Assembly: GCF_037126465.1 (NCBI RefSeq)
Contig: NC_088209.1
Location: 2,046,001 to 2,110,000, forward strand
Reading direction: 5' to 3'
Source: Ornithodoros turicata
Lineage: Eukaryota > Arthropoda > Arachnida > Ixodida > Argasidae
DNA length: 64,000 nucleotides
Shown here: positions 44,448 to 56,949 of the stretch, piece after piece
Position numbering within the stretch: the stretch's first letter is position 1
Layout of the letters: every line of letters begins with the position of its first letter
Position numbers and translations under genes: made by a program
The notes under the pieces: model-generated
Databases searched by the model: none
What the model was told of the DNA's origin: nothing
The model's input: only the letters and a program-made list of their open reading frames with translations

Positions 44448-46479
44448 CATACCAGCATGTGACACTGTGTTGACGCTCCACCGTTCGCGCTCGCTTATTG
44501 GTTCAGGGTATTGTCTTCTAGTATGTTTCTCAGGGCTGTGAAGAATCACTGCCCACAGGGGAACCCCAGCGGGACAACGAAACCTTTTACCTGACCTTAC
44601 ATCCATACCCTTAAAAAGACGGGCGAGTTTGTGCTGGGGCACTTCCTGGGGGATCCTCGAGCTGGTCGCGGATCGTCGGCATCACAGGGAGGGATGCACG
44701 TATGGTAGTAAATTGTTGCTTCTCTGCTGTTTGAATGGCTGTTTCGTACTTCCTCCGGCGAGGCGAACGAATGCGGAAGGTCCCAGGAGTGGGAGTCCTG
44801 TGTCCAGTTGGGCAGGGGCGGTAGTTTTCCCACAAACAGCGCCCGACGTGGGGCCCGAGTCCGTTCGCTTGGAGGGTACCCGTATAGCATATGCCACGTA
44901 TGTTGGTGGTTTAAGCTGCAAGTTGTTTTCTGCGTTGCTAACCAGTGTTTCTTACCATGTTTGTTACCCGTGACCAACATCCTCCCGGTCAGTTGTAAGC
45001 TGTTATGCGGCTGCGACTTTGGAGCAAGACAGGGGCCCCCGCAGTTCCCCGGCCTTGCTCTAAAAGGACGCCTGACTTGGTCACAGTAGTACCCGCAGGG
45101 CTCGTTCGCGAGTCCGACGTATCGACGGCGTCTGTCCTTTAGCTCCGCACAGGTTGGCGTCTGCAGTGCACGCACCATGCCGCTTGACGCCGCGTTGGCT
45201 CCGCCTCCGCTATAACTGGACTTTCCACCGCGAGCTTCAGCTGTAGCCGAGGATTCGTCATCGCATGACTTTCAGCAGCGGTTGACGAACGAATTCCCCT
45301 TCCCGGAGTACATAGCCTAAATTCACGTGAAGCTGCGTAGGTGTACTAGCACCCTAAGAACCGGCGCAGAATTCGTTCAGCCCACAGCCGTTGTGTGGCC
45401 ATTCCGACCCCACTGTACTTCACGCGCACGGAGGCGCACCGGCGATTCGCCAGTGCCCTCGCCCGTAGCCCTTCCTTCGAGTCTTCACTCCCCTTGTCGG
45501 GAAGTCGCAGCGCAGGAAGTTTGTACTACACAAGGCGTCGTCCTATCAAAGCTCGAATACCATCGCCGTTCACGCCAGATCAGGCGGTAGAACCGAATTG
45601 TATGTGTTCGACGGGGATCAATTTCGGTTGGACACTGACGTGCAGCTGGAGTCGCGACCGATACCATGCTGCCTACAGTGTGCGGCCTTGCAGGTTGCGT
45701 AGGTAGTCGCCAAAACGTCGGTCACTAGGACCTAGTGCTCCTGACTCGCCCTGGCATCCAGTTTGCTGTCATTCACACGACCGCGACTTCGTAGTCATTA
45801 GAGGGCTCGACAACCCCTCTTCACCGGGAGGTTCCTTCTGGCCACTCTCCTGTATTACCTTTCCTTTTTCATGTTAGGCGTCCCAGCAATCTCGAAAACC
45901 AGCAAATTCTCGCAGCAGGAGGCCCCTACCACCACGACCTCACACCAACCGTTGGAACGCTCCGGAGGCAAACTCTACCCAGTCTTCCGCAGGTTCTGTT
46001 GGACCGCGTCAACGTCACTCAAGAGCAACGTGGACAGTCATACACAATGGCCACCCATTCTTCTGGGCCTCCCGGTCTACGTGGGCATCCCAGCCATGGC
46101 CCGTTAGGGGCATGAACCCCTCCTCAGTCAAAAGATAAATTTTAACTTTATGTGAGAATCTTAATACTCCACTGGCTTGGTTGGTAGTTTACCAAATTGC
46201 ACGTGAAGACCGGGTTGGTATGTCCGTAAGTTCGGGAGGTTAATGGACCACAAGAAGCGTTAACATGCATATATTCCGACCAGTATAAACTACGGCAGTT
46301 CATCCAACATGGCTAAGATAACTAGCTGAACTAGCGCCGTTGCCAGGGGAATGGCGAGAAGGAGCCTGGGGGAGAGGGACAGGAAGCCGGCAAATAGGGA
46401 ACGCGACGGGACGTTGTCCTGGAGGCAAATGATGTATCTGTACTGTTTCGGGAGGAGCCTCGTTTGGTTGAAAAAAGGT
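44448..46479. other. No gene recognised; possibly decayed LTR element
   Basis: This GC-rich stretch has a 193-codon open frame on the minus strand (44597-45178) and others, but none shows a recognisable domain or splice context. Because Ty3/gypsy RT follows directly, the region may be the eroded 5' part of that element. Confidence 0.35.
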
Positions 46480-47540
46480 ACGAAATAAACCTTCGTTTTG
46501 CTATTGAGTTGGCACGGTGCTCCTTCATGGGCCAGACGGGCGAGCACGACCCCAAGAGTGGGCATGGTTCCCACAACGTCCATTGCCGTTTACCTTGAGA
46601 GAAGGCGTGGCTCAGGAGTTTCAACTCCCAGGGAGAGAGGACATCCTCGTTTCCAGAGAAGTCGTCAGCCCGGGCAGCACCCATTGTTCCTGTAGCCACG
46701 AAGGATGGACGTGCACGAATATGTTGCGGTTTTATTGTCACCAGAAACACAGTGGCCACGGTCGAGAAACAATCCCCTGTATTGAAGAGTAGTCGCAATT
46801 TTAGGAGATGAGAAGTTCTCAAAATTGGTCTTAAGAGACGCATACCAGCAAGTAGTTCTCGATCTGAACACAAGGAAGTAGTGACCACTTCTATAGAACT
46901 GTTCTTATGCACACGGCTCCCGTTCAGAGTGGCCTTCACACCTGCAGTGTTCCAACGTGAGGTCGAGAACTTAATTTGTGGTCGGCCTCATGTAGCAGTT
47001 TATTTCGATGACATTCTTGTCACAGGTGGTGACGGTGCTGACCTCCTGCGTAACCTTCGTTCGGTGCGTAACCGTCTTCACGACGTTGGACTGAAGCCCC
47101 AGAAGTGTCAATTCTTTGTGCCTCAAGTCGAGTGCTTGGGGTATGCCATCAGCAAGGAAAGGTTGCCCCCGAGCAAAGACGACGTCGCTGTAGTTCTTCA
47201 AGCTCCTATTCCACGAGACTTAAGCGAACTTCAAAGCTACTTGGACCTAATTAATTTCTAGAGAAGATTTCATCCGTAGAGATCCACCATTAGGTCCAGG
47301 AGAGCAAGTCTGCGTTGGAGACCTCCTCGAGAGTTCAGCTTCGGTTCCTGCCTGTGTTACGGGTACGCCAAGCAACTCCTCGGCACTGGTCCGCGTTGAC
47401 GATCGCACAACGTTGGGGAGTTAGAACAACGACCACATTTGACTAAATCCAACTGTCCCAGGTACATCAACAGTTGACGCAGTAGAGACCCTGGTTTCCG
47501 ACGCTGCTGCACCGATGCAGGCATGAGAGGCACTTGAGGA
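46480..47540 (+). pseudogene. Ty3/gypsy reverse transcriptase remnant
   Basis: Fragments in several frames give APIVPVATKDGRARIC, LRDAYQQVVLDLNTRK with a stop after it, and then an open frame (46881-47261) with PFRVAFTPAVFQREVE, the YFDDILVTG catalytic box, GLKPQKCQFF and LGYAISKERLPPS, all in gypsy RT order. Directly after SYLDLINF the sequence jumps to a segment resembling the C-terminal tail of gypsy integrase (about 47370-47480). RNase H and the integrase core therefore appear deleted. The element is not functional. Confidence 0.75.
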
Positions 47541-47977
47541 AAATTCGTCAGAAAATCAGCTAGAGACACAGCAAACTTGGGTCTGGCTTCATCTACAGTG
47601 CCTGTGCAGGACAGTTCAAGAACTGTGCTAGTGCAGACGTTTCTACAGGAGTCAACAGTCTACCAAAATTGCGACGTAGTTCGCAAAGACGTAAACCAGT
47701 ACAACGGTACTCTCCATCTTAATGCTGGTGCGCAATTCTCACGTACTGGTACTGTGCTTTTTCTTGACTGTGTTTTAATCGTGAATCGAAATTGCTAAGT
47801 AATGTTAACAGCTATGTTTAAGTACCACGTTTTCTATAACAAACACACAGACTGTGGGGGATTGAGTTGTTACAAGTGTTTAGTTACATGCTTAAGATAC
47901 CAGCCCTGCCGTTTCGCCGACTCTCGGCACGAGATGGCGCCGGGGTCTAGACGGCCACGAGATGGCGCTAGAGGCGC
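47541..47977. other. Possible gypsy 3' end, no gene
   Basis: A CTGTGGGGGATTG purine tract at 47851-47863 followed by TTGTTACAAG could be a polypurine tract and LTR start, but no matching LTR was found. A direct GAGATGGCGC repeat lies at 47931-47970. Confidence 0.3.
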
Positions 47978-47985
47978 CGGGTGCC

Positions 47986-48812
47986 CAGAGCCGTATATTA
48001 AAAGAGAGTCTGGCCATTAATGGGTCATGCCCATACCTTAAGCTCCACCCACTTTTTCAGCTTTCTGACCAATAGAGTCTTGAAATATCGGGCGCTATCA
48101 ATCAACCTATCCTCACTATTTGTCCCCCTATCCAACATGGGCAGCGCCATTTTGGGTGGCAAGTGGATTGGATGGGATTGAAATGGATACCTCTCGCTAT
48201 CTGCAAAACTAGTGGATTTTTGGTGCAAACTTCATGAACGCCACCTAGAGTGCATGGGGAACGTCGAGAGTCGTCGTCTGCTTCCGTCGTTGTACCGCTG
48301 CCGGCAGAACCACTTGCTGGGGGTACATTCTGTCGTCGGTACGATTTTGAAACAAATCTACATGAATAGTTGGAATATAAAAGGCAAGAATGATTATATC
48401 CATGAAATCCAGCAATTAAATATAAGATTGTACAGCACAGTGCCGTTTTTTGTTATGATTTCGTTGTGATCGCCGCGATCGCCGTGTTCACTAGGCCTAA
48501 CACCGGCGACAAAACGTATTATTTTCGGTTAGATATCGATGGATGAGCACCAGTTGAGACTGATTTCCAAGAAACGTATATGAGGATGTACATTTGCAGC
48601 GTAAAATCGGAGTCGTCTCTGAAAATTTTTTGTCACGAAATCCCCGCTTCACTGTGTTTGTTTTCGTAGCCATTTTGGGTGGCAGTGAGGTGTCATGGCG
48701 ACCCCCTTGATAAAGAGCAAACCAATCAGTGGAGAGAAACTGTGATTGACAAGTCGAGCCTCTTTTTGTGACTCCTCCCAATGGCCAGACTCCCTTTTAA
48801 TATACGGCTCTG
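47986..48812. mobile_element. hAT-type MITE X1 (TSD CGGGTGCC)
   Basis: Ends CAGAGCCGTATATTAAAAG and its inverse continue inward as GAGTCTGGCCATTA. CGGGTGCC lies on both sides (47978-47985 and 48813-48820). The interior is non-coding. The 8-bp duplication and CAGAG start indicate hAT. Confidence 0.87.
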
Positions 48813-48820
48813 CGGGTGCC

Positions 48821-49306
48821 CAGAGCCGTTTATAGGGAGAGTTTGGCCATTAGGAGGAGCCTAACTTAAAGCGCGTCATGCGACGTCATGGCTGAACGAC
48901 CTCCCTCGTCGCGCTCTATTGTTGTCCCGTCGTCAGCTGGTCACCGACGCCATATTGACGCTGATCGTTGTTTACAATCCACGGAGAGAAGACTCGTGCG
49001 AACTCCTTGCTTCGAAAGCCTTTCGTCCTTGAACTCTTTCAGTTCGGCAACAAAGCCCCCCTTATCACTGGCGCGAGTGGGTCATAAGCCGGTTATTCCT
49101 GTAGATTACATTCAGCGCGATCACGAAGCTGTGGAGTAGCTGGAGGACAGCATCAATATGGCGCGGACTAGACGGCTGATAAGCGTATTCCGCTCGGATT
49201 CAGGCTTTTTGGGCGGCGCAACGATGACTCTGACGTCAAAATAGGCTCCACCCATGAGGCGGCAAAAGATCAAAGAATGGCCAAACTCTCCCTATAAATG
49301 GCTCTG
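48821..49306. mobile_element. hAT-type MITE X2, abutting X1 and sharing its TSD
   Basis: Ends CAGAGCCGTTTATAGGGAG and its inverse (one mismatch) continue inward as AGTTTGGCCATTA. CGGGTGCC flanks it at 48813-48820 and 49307-49314. X2 belongs to the same family as X1 but to a different subfamily. It sits immediately next to X1 with only one 8-bp copy between them. The interior (486 bp in total) is non-coding. Confidence 0.87.
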
Positions 49307-49452
49307 CGGGTGCCGTAACCAGTACCGTTGTTCAGGAAGCGCGCAATACATCGCTGGGGCATGTAGTTCCAACAACACGCGTGACCTTGTTGCATTTGTT
49401 CGGATCGACAAGAATGTACGGCTAATCTCCTAAGAGGGGTTCTTGAAGGGAA

Positions 49453-49599
49453 CAACAACAACAACTTTATTTTTTACCTTGGAGAGTGGGGAGTTTCATC
49501 GCCACAGGCGATACTCTACCCCATTGCTGGTTCGGATGGGAGGAATAAAATAACGAGCCCCTTCACAATAACGATCGAAGTCCGATGGTGTCGAGAAAC
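49453..49599 (-). mobile_element. 3' end fragment of the I-like retrotransposon family
   Basis: The minus strand matches 60463-60604 closely: the ACCATCGGACTTCGATCG segment, AAAGGGGCTCGTTATTTTAT and a GTT-repeat tail. AAGGGAA flanks the copy (49446-49452 and 49600-49606). It is a heavily 5'-truncated insertion. Confidence 0.82.
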
Positions 49600-49606
49600 A
49601 AGGGAA

Positions 49607-50660
49607 TACATCTTTGCGGGACAAATGTGTCTGTGGTTTCTTCCTTGGTTCGCATTCTGTTCGACTTCTGTATCGTCTTGCTGCTTTTGACTTACACCGT
49701 GCTCCTCACTAAAATCTCCCGGCTGGATGACTCGAAAACGGTTCATGCTGGCGAAATAATTTCTTTTGGGTTGGTATTATTGATGCACAGGCTACAAGAT
49801 ATGCCGTGTAACGTTCATTTGCATACTCTCGCCAATTAAATAAAAATTAACTTATGAATTTCGCATGCGATGGTCTCCGAGCGCCTACCCCATGAAAGAA
49901 TACTTTCAGGAACTACATTTTAGCGACAATTAGAAATCGGCACGTAGTGGCTAACATGGCTAGCGCGTGGTCCGCCAATTTAGTAGAATGCCATTCGGTC
50001 GAACGCTGTTTGATTGAAGACGTTTGGTCGAACGCCACTTGGTCGAATCGAAAGACACTTGATCGACGCGTTCGTTCGAAAAGTGTCTGGTGAAAAGATC
50101 TAAAGCTTAATCCCACCTTCTCGAGAGTACCTTATTTATTTCGATGATTTAGCAACAGCAAAAACAAAAGGTGCGTCGGTAGAAAATCATCTGCGGTGTT
50201 TTCAGGATCCGTGACATTTGATCGGACACCGTTTGGTCGAAGGTCGCTTGATCGAACGCGGGACATTTGGTCAAAAGCCATTTGATGGAACGCCGTTTGA
50301 TCGAAACAGCAGCGGTCATTTGACCGATTTTTCATTGTTCACGCACACTTCAATTAGAATAGGCGAGAAGCAGTTTGCACTGAAAGACCTCACAGAAAAG
50401 AAATCCTCTCGTGTAACGTCATGTGCACAGTGTCTGTGTATTCCATCATTCTCCTACGTCCAAAAGGAGAAACATGCAGCCCGTCAGGTGTTGCAGGAAT
50501 GGGTGCTCTTCATCAACAAATAGACCGCATGATTCCACAATAATTTCCATCTTCTCTTCCAGCTTCACAATTGCTAATATTGGCCACATTGCTCTTATTG
50601 CCACAATTGGTTAATAAGACAGAAAGCGAGAGCTTGTTCAGTGTATATTAAGAATTGAAC
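49607..50660. repeat. Non-coding, with TTGGTCGAACG degenerate array
   Basis: Units of CGTTTGGTCGAACGCC type recur at 49990-50080 and 50210-50320 in clusters separated by 120 bp. On the minus strand they encode repeated FDQ peptides, an accident of the repeat. A 5' part (49607-49980) shows nothing. Simple repeat or eroded transposon end. Confidence 0.55.
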
Positions 50661-50689
50661 ACCATCTGCTTACCAGAGAATTAAGACGT

Positions 50690-52644
50690 TATCTAAGCGC
50701 GTTCGCAATGTTGTACGAGAAGAGAAGAGAAAGTATTTTTCGAAGTTGAAGCACAGGCTGAGCCAGGGCAGCAAAGAGCTCTGGAAGTATGTAAAATCAA
50801 TCAGCAAAGTCCAGAGTGGCATTTCTGTGACTAAGTTCAATGACAGGTTCATATCAAATGACCCCGACATTGCGTGTGTTATTAATGATTACTTTAGGTC
50901 TGCGTTTTCTATTAACGACAACATAAACTGTCCTGCATTGAACATGTCATTAGAAACCCCCATGCAGCCTCTCAGTCTATCAAAAGACGGGATATGTTAT
51001 CAGCTACGCAGCCTGAATGACAAAAAAAAAAAAAAAAGCCAGGGTCCTGACGGTATCTCCACCGTTGTCTTGAAAGCTTGCTCCGCCAACAGTGACGGAG
51101 TACCTTTTTATACATATATATATTTTATAGTCGTTCACTTGAGACGGGCAAGGTACCGTTGGAGTGGAAGTGCGCAAATGTTGTTCCAATATTCAAAACA
51201 GGGGACAAAACATCAGCTGAAAATTACAGGCCAGTTTCTCTTTTGTGTATAAGCAGTAAGGTTTTAGAGCACATTATATATTCTAACATTATAAATCATC
51301 TCTCTATCAACACTTTCTTTTCTTCAGCACAGCATGGCTTTCGTAAGGGTTATTCGTGCAGCACACAGTTGGTATCGTTTTACCACGACATCGTTCTTAA
51401 TTTCGATAACCAAATACGAACAGATTGTGTTTTTCTAGATTTTAGGAAAGCTTTTGACACTGTTAATCACCACCCTTTGAATGTACAAATTAAGCCTTCT
51501 CAATTTAGACCCGGTTGTCTTAGACTGGCTGCGGAATTATCTAACAGATCGAAAACAGTGTGTTGTTACTAACGGGGCGAAGTCGAATGTCGTTGATGTT
51601 ACATCAGGAGAACCACAAGGATCTGTATTAGGGCCACTGTTATTTTTAATCTATATTAATGATCTTGCTAACACTGTAAGCTCCCCTATTCGATTATTAT
51701 CGGACGACTTCGTAATTTACAGGGGTATCAAGACTGAGGACGATGTTAGCATCCTTCAGAGGGACCTTTTGAGTATCGAAGCATGGTGTATATATAATGA
51801 CTGGGGAATGGTTTTGAATGGACGTAAATGTCAATGTATAGCATTTTCACAAAAAAAAGCGTACTAGATTATAAGCTGTGCAACGAAATACTTCAGACCG
51901 TAGATAATTACAAATACTTAGGTGTTTTGATTAGCTACAACCTCAAATGGGATAAACACGTTGAAAAGGCTGTTAATAAAGCTAGCAGAACGCTTGGATT
52001 CCTTCGAAGAAATTTTAAAGGTGCTCCAAGGGACATGAAAGAAATTGTCTACAGGTGTTACGTGCGACCATTATTGGAGTACTGCAGCACCGTTTGGGAT
52101 CCCGTCGAAGTCGGACTAAGCCGCAAAATTGAAAAGGTACAAAACCAGGCTGCCAGATTTGTCACCAATACTTACTCCCCTTATGTGAGGTCTGCTTAAC
52201 TAAAGTCCATCCTGGGCTGGTCATCGCTGGAGAGCCGCAGAAAAATAGCTCGCTTGAAGCTACTTTATGACATTTATCACAGCTTGTCGGGTGTCTCAGG
52301 TACTCTGTACCTGCAGAAACCTTGTTTCCTTTCAGGTCGTTTGGACCACGCCTATAAGATCGAGCCCTATCGCTTTCGAACATCTACTTTCAAACAATCT
52401 TTTTTTGTCCAAACAATAGCGGATTGGAACAACCTTCCACGTGACCTTGCTCTCTCTCCTTCCAGTGAACTGTTCTCGAAGAAGTTACATGAATTCCTTT
52501 CCCAGCAAAGTCTGTGTTAAATTATGATATCCTTTATGTTTGGTTAGCCACGTGTGTGTGGTCTTTTGTGTTGATGTTCTATGTATTCCTCTCTCCCCTG
52601 CATAATTCCACGACTGTCGAGCAGCGGGGTACTTAAATAAATAA
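50690..52644 (+). pseudogene. CR1/L2-like retrotransposon ORF2, decayed
   Basis: Reading across frames: VREEKRKYFSKLKHRLSQ, a run of A's at 51020-51036, KSQGPDGISTVVLKACSAN, frameshift near 51125, KVPLEWKCANVVPIFKTGDK, NYRPVSLLCISSKVLEHIIY, FLDFRKAFDTVNHH, frameshift near 51480, GEPQGSVLGPLLFLIYINDL, LLSDDFVIYR (catalytic box), frameshift at an A run near 51855, NYKYLGVLISYNLKWDKHVE, TAA at 52198, then a C-terminus to 52520. The 3' UTR ends in AAATAAATAAATAAA at 52634-52648. RT motifs are complete in order, but at least four lesions disable it. No endonuclease was seen, so it is 5'-truncated. Confidence 0.85.
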
Positions 52645-52701
52645 ATAAAGCACACTTCTATCACGTAATAAATATTGATACCGCTACCACACAGAGTCAA
52701 G

Positions 52702-54950
52702 ATGTATTTATTTATTTATTTGGATAATACTGCCGGCCATCAGTTGAGGGCCAAGGCAGAGAGAGCGCAAGGAGCAACATAGGGAGACAGCATCAATTTG
52801 GCTCGTACAGAGCCTAACATAACGAAAATAACACAAGAAAACAAGTGATCGCCTAATTCAACATGCTTATCTGGCCAATAACTGTCTTAGAAAAAGCTGC
52901 GGAGCCAGGAATGCACGTCAATTGTGTGTGAGAGAGAGATTATGGGTTTAATGGCACAAAGGCAACAGAGGCCATAGAGCGCCAAAACTATGGTGAGTGT
53001 GTGGTGGTGTGAGATGATTATGGGAGAGATGATGTGAGAGACAGTGTGTGTGGTGCGTGGTAGTTAAAAGCTATCTACAGGTATGACCGATGAGATGGAC
53101 CAGGATAGGAGAGAGAGAGAGATTATGGGTTTAATGGCACAAAGGCAGATAGGAGAGAGAGGAGAATGACGATAACAAGTGAGTATGGCAGTTAAAAGCT
53201 ATCTAAAAGTGTGAGCGATGAGGTGATCCAGGATGAGATATTTACATGAGGAATTCGGTGATAAAGGATAAAAGCGGAGCAATGCTTCACGTCAACTGTG
53301 GTGGTAGCTTGTTCCATTAGCGAGTAGTGCGAGAAAAAAAAAGAACAATTGAACAACTGCTTTCTGCAACGACGTGTTTTTGCCTGGTGGTACGACCCTC
53401 GTTGAATTTAAGACCGCTTTTACCATGTACAATACTATGAAAAAAATGAAGACGCCTTACTTGTCTGCGGCAGGTTAAAGGTAACAGGTCTGATGCTTCA
53501 TACAACGATGTGACCGAGGTATCTCTCCCGTACGAATTATATACAAAACGCGAGGCTTTTTTCTGGACAGGTTCCAGACAATCAATTAGGACTTCCGTAA
53601 ATGGGTCCCACAAAATGTCGGCATATTCTAGAAGTGGACGTATTAAAGTTTTGTATGCTGTCAGTTTAGTCGCAGAACTACAATGACACATATTTCTTTT
53701 CAGGAACCAGAGCTTGCGTGACGCTTTGGCAACAATATGATCAATATGCACTGTCCAACTAAGGTTTGACGAGAGGATGACGCCCAGATATTTAGGTTTG
53801 GAAACCTTTGTGAGTGGAACGCTATCTATAACATAGGAAGACAAAATTGGTGATTGTTTCGTAGACACAGTCATTTGTACACATTTTCCTACGTTTAAAT
53901 TCATCTGCCATGAGTCGCACCATTTAGAAACAGAATCGAGCGCAGCTTGCATACAGTTCTGACCAGCACTATCAGACACTCTTGTGAATAAAACACAGTC
54001 ATCGGCAAAAAAAGCGACACTGTACACCTGGATATGCTACGCATAAATCATTGATGAAGATTAGAAATAGTAGTGGCCCCAGCACAGAACCCTGTGGCAC
54101 TCAGGAAAGAACAGGCAAATGCGAGGATACCTCATGGCCAATACTTACAAACTGTTTGCGGTTAGTGAGGTAAGAATCAAGCCACCTGACTAGACAATCG
54201 TTATCCAATATATATCTCAGTTTAAACATCAGTTTGCGATGCGACACTCTATCGAATGCTTTTGTAAAGTCCAAAAACACAACGTCAACTTTGCCGTCAT
54301 TGTCTATTGCTGAGGCGAATTCATGAAAGGTCACGGTGGGGTATCCCCTCCGGAAACCATGTTGAACACTAGAAAAAATTACACATTTTCGAGGGAAGTC
54401 ACAATATGCTTAAAAAGAAAGTGTTCCAGGACTTTGCTGCATGAACTTAGCAGTGAGACAGATCCGTAGTTACTCAAGCAGGTTTGGTCTCCTGACTGGT
54501 GGGCACATGGGCCTGATGGGCACAACCCCTGCAAGTTTCCGGTCGTTCGGGACAGTTCCAGATTGCAAGCTGTGAGAATATAGTACGTACAAAAACTTGG
54601 AACACCACTCCGTATACATGTGCAGGAAGGCATTAGGTATGCCGTCTGGACCATATGATTTTTTTGTGTCGAGTTTCAGAAGGGAATCGACTATGCCTTC
54701 TCTTGTGATCTCTAGATCAGTAATGTGGCAGTGGTTACATGCGAGTGGCGGAAGAACGGAGTCATCAACAGTAAACACTGAGGGAAAAAAAGCTATAAAA
54801 TGCACGTGCAATGTTCGCATCATCTGCAATAGTTGCCCCATCACGATTGATCGATGTAATCTTTGTGTCTTTTTTAGTTAGGTGAAGCCAAAATCGTCTT
54901 GGATTCACGCTGAGGAAGTTATGCATCGTTGCGTTATAACAACGGTAACG
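52702..54950 (-). pseudogene. CR1/L2-like retrotransposon ORF2, minus strand, decayed
   Basis: From about 54950 leftward: NFLSVNPRRFWLHLTKKDTK, DTKKSYGPDGIPNAF, a frameshifted NYGSVSLLSSCSKVLEHFLF, FLDFTKAFDRVSHRKL, VPQGSVLGPLLFLIFINDL, FFADDCVLFTR (catalytic box), KPKYLGVILSSNLSWTVHID, RPLLEYADILWDP and the C-terminal region to about 53320. An ATTT-repeat tail is at 52702-52724. Several frameshifts and stops are present. It is tail-to-tail with the 50690-52644 element, which belongs to a different subfamily. Confidence 0.83.
52925..53150. repeat. Duplicated GGTTTAATGGCACAAAGGCA segment and (GA)n
   Basis: GAGAGATTATGGGTTTAATG followed by GCACAAAGGCA occurs at about 52932-52964 and again at 53112-53147, each after a GT/GA-rich microsatellite. 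It lies in the 3' UTR zone of the minus-strand CR1/L2-like element and may derive from a SINE or another retroposon. Confidence 0.7.
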
Positions 54951-55997
54951 ACACCCGTGTACCAGGCAACGTAAGAATAATTCTGCAGTGTCTTGGAAGA
55001 GATACTACCAGACAAGTAATCTCTGAATGTAACTGTAGAGTAAGTAACTACATACACAAAGTGCTGAAATGGCCAAATGCCCACTGGGCCAACTAGACAG
55101 AGTTCAACAATGTCCGACGGGGCATGGTGACTCCTGTAGGCAGCTCACAATACATTCCCAGGCGGCGTTATGGTTGTTCTGTAAAATAAATCTGACGCAC
55201 GCGAGATGAGAGCGGTGACCACACCGGCATCCATCTTAACTCGGTCCCCAAGCGTTCCCAAAGCTACTCGACCGGGCCACCGGGCGCGTACTCCGTGGTC
55301 ACATGGTACAACTCGGTCATGTGACCTACTCGACTCGAGGGTTTGTTTTGGAACGCACCCACAGGGAACGCTTGGAACGCTTGCAACGAGATTGCCCTGA
55401 GATACGGTACGTGTTTCTTCATTGCAGCGTGTACAGCGGTATACGGTAGTGATGTGTTGTTCGCGAATGAACAGTTCGGAATGAACGAATCCCGGGCACA
55501 AACTGAATGAACTCATTCACTATTGTCGATCGTACTCGTTCACCAGTTCACTTAGACATCCCCGTTTTGTCAGGTTTCGCTGCGTTCGCTTCACAGTTTC
55601 TCCACTCTCCTCCAGTCGATGGTGCGCGTGTCGCCATCTATGTTCGCCGCTGTAAAGCAGTGTTGAACGCATGCGCAGTAGTTAGCCAGGCGAAGCTCAG
55701 CTGGCGCAGCGCGCGTGGCCCGAATGTCTGATGTGTTCGTCAAATCAGTGAACATTCACACGAGTCAATTTTCTGCCGGCAGCAAGTCGGGAAGGAGTGA
55801 GACGATATCCGAGATAAACAAGGTCACTACGCGTCTGAAGGCGCCCGCTCGTTCTTTTGCATTCACACACGGGTCAGTTTCCCGGCGGCTGTCAGTTTTC
55901 CGATCCCTTCTGTATTCGCGCCTGCCAGGTCCCCCAAGGTCGCCATTTTCCCATGTATTTGTTCCTATCCCGATGCGTGCAATGCCGGAGGCCGCCC
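54951..55997. other. No gene recognised
   Basis: GTTCGCGAATGAACAGTTCG and related GTTCAC/GAACGA motifs at 55450-55560 resemble the GTTCAC-rich end at 62600-62660, suggesting a DNA-transposon terminus here. No coding support was found. Confidence 0.4.
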
Positions 55998-56000
55998 TTA

Positions 56001-56444
56001 TGGCGAATTCGGGTGGTCATTTCGGAGCAACTTTTTTTGCCAGATCTCGAGCAGTCGTGTTCGCTTGGTCAAAATGAAGCAAATCTCGCATGTTCGCGTG
56101 GCGCTTTCCGAGCGCTCGGAATTTGCTAGCTAGCACTTTTTTTGCCCGGTCTCAAAACGATCGAGCAGCAGATTGCTCAACTGTATCCGGTGTCGTCACA
56201 TCCGCACTGCAACGGTGGCGAGTGCCCTCATTGGCCCGCATGTTGAAATCACGTGGTTTAGCAGACGACAGAACGCGAAGACTTGCGACGGCGACGCCCC
56301 TAGCGTGATCCAAGTACCTAAAACCGCTAGATTCATAGCAATCATGTTCGGGTGGCAACGGTCACGTGATCCAGCTCGGTCGCCGACCTAGCAATTTCCG
56401 AGCGCTCGGCCGTTTTGCTACGAAATGACCACCCGAATTCGCTA
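56001..56444. mobile_element. 444-bp PIF/Harbinger-type MITE (TSD TTA)
   Basis: Ends TGGCGAATTCGGGTGGTCAT and, inverted, TAGCGAATTCGGGTGGTCAT extend to TTTCG. TTA is present at 55998-56000 and 56445-56447. The palindromic CCGAGCGCTCGG motif lies near both ends. It is non-coding. Confidence 0.8.
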
Positions 56445-56447
56445 TTA

Positions 56448-56949
56448 GATACCCCATTGTCACCAGACGTTGGCTTGCGTTTGATTGTAGCGCGCTAAAG
56501 ATCCAGTTGAAGCACAATCCAAGCCAGGCCAAGTCACCGAAGGAGAAACGGACGACTGCGCCTGCGGCGCCTGGTACGACAGGTACGCTATGTGATGCAC
56601 GCAGCCGTGCACTAGATCCTTCCGATCGCTCAACACGTTTAAAAACGGGACCAAAAAGTGAAACACGACACAGAACGTTGTTATACGCGTTTTATTTGGA
56701 CATATAAAGACTAGATTCATTCGCAGAAACAACAAAAACATTTTGCCGCTAAACTTAGCGCGCTGAAGTGATCCGGAACGGCAACAGTGGGGTATCTAGT
56801 GGCTGGCGGCCTTCTTCGTTGCACGCTTTTCCGAGGTGAGTTTGGGGGACCTAGCGCCTGCATTTCGTCTGTGTCTAGCGTAGGATGGACCAATGAAAGA
56901 AAAAACTTATTGCACTTGCGCTCCTTGTGGATGATGCAGAGTGCATGGG
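56448..56949. other. No gene recognised
   Basis: No domain, splice-supported exon or terminal repeat was found in this stretch. Confidence 0.35.

Noticed and set aside
44597..45178. 193-codon open frame on the minus strand
   Set aside because: Longest unexplained frame in the 44-46 kb region, but it is GC-rich, low in domain-like pattern and overlapped by open frames on the other strand. No family resemblance or splice context was seen.
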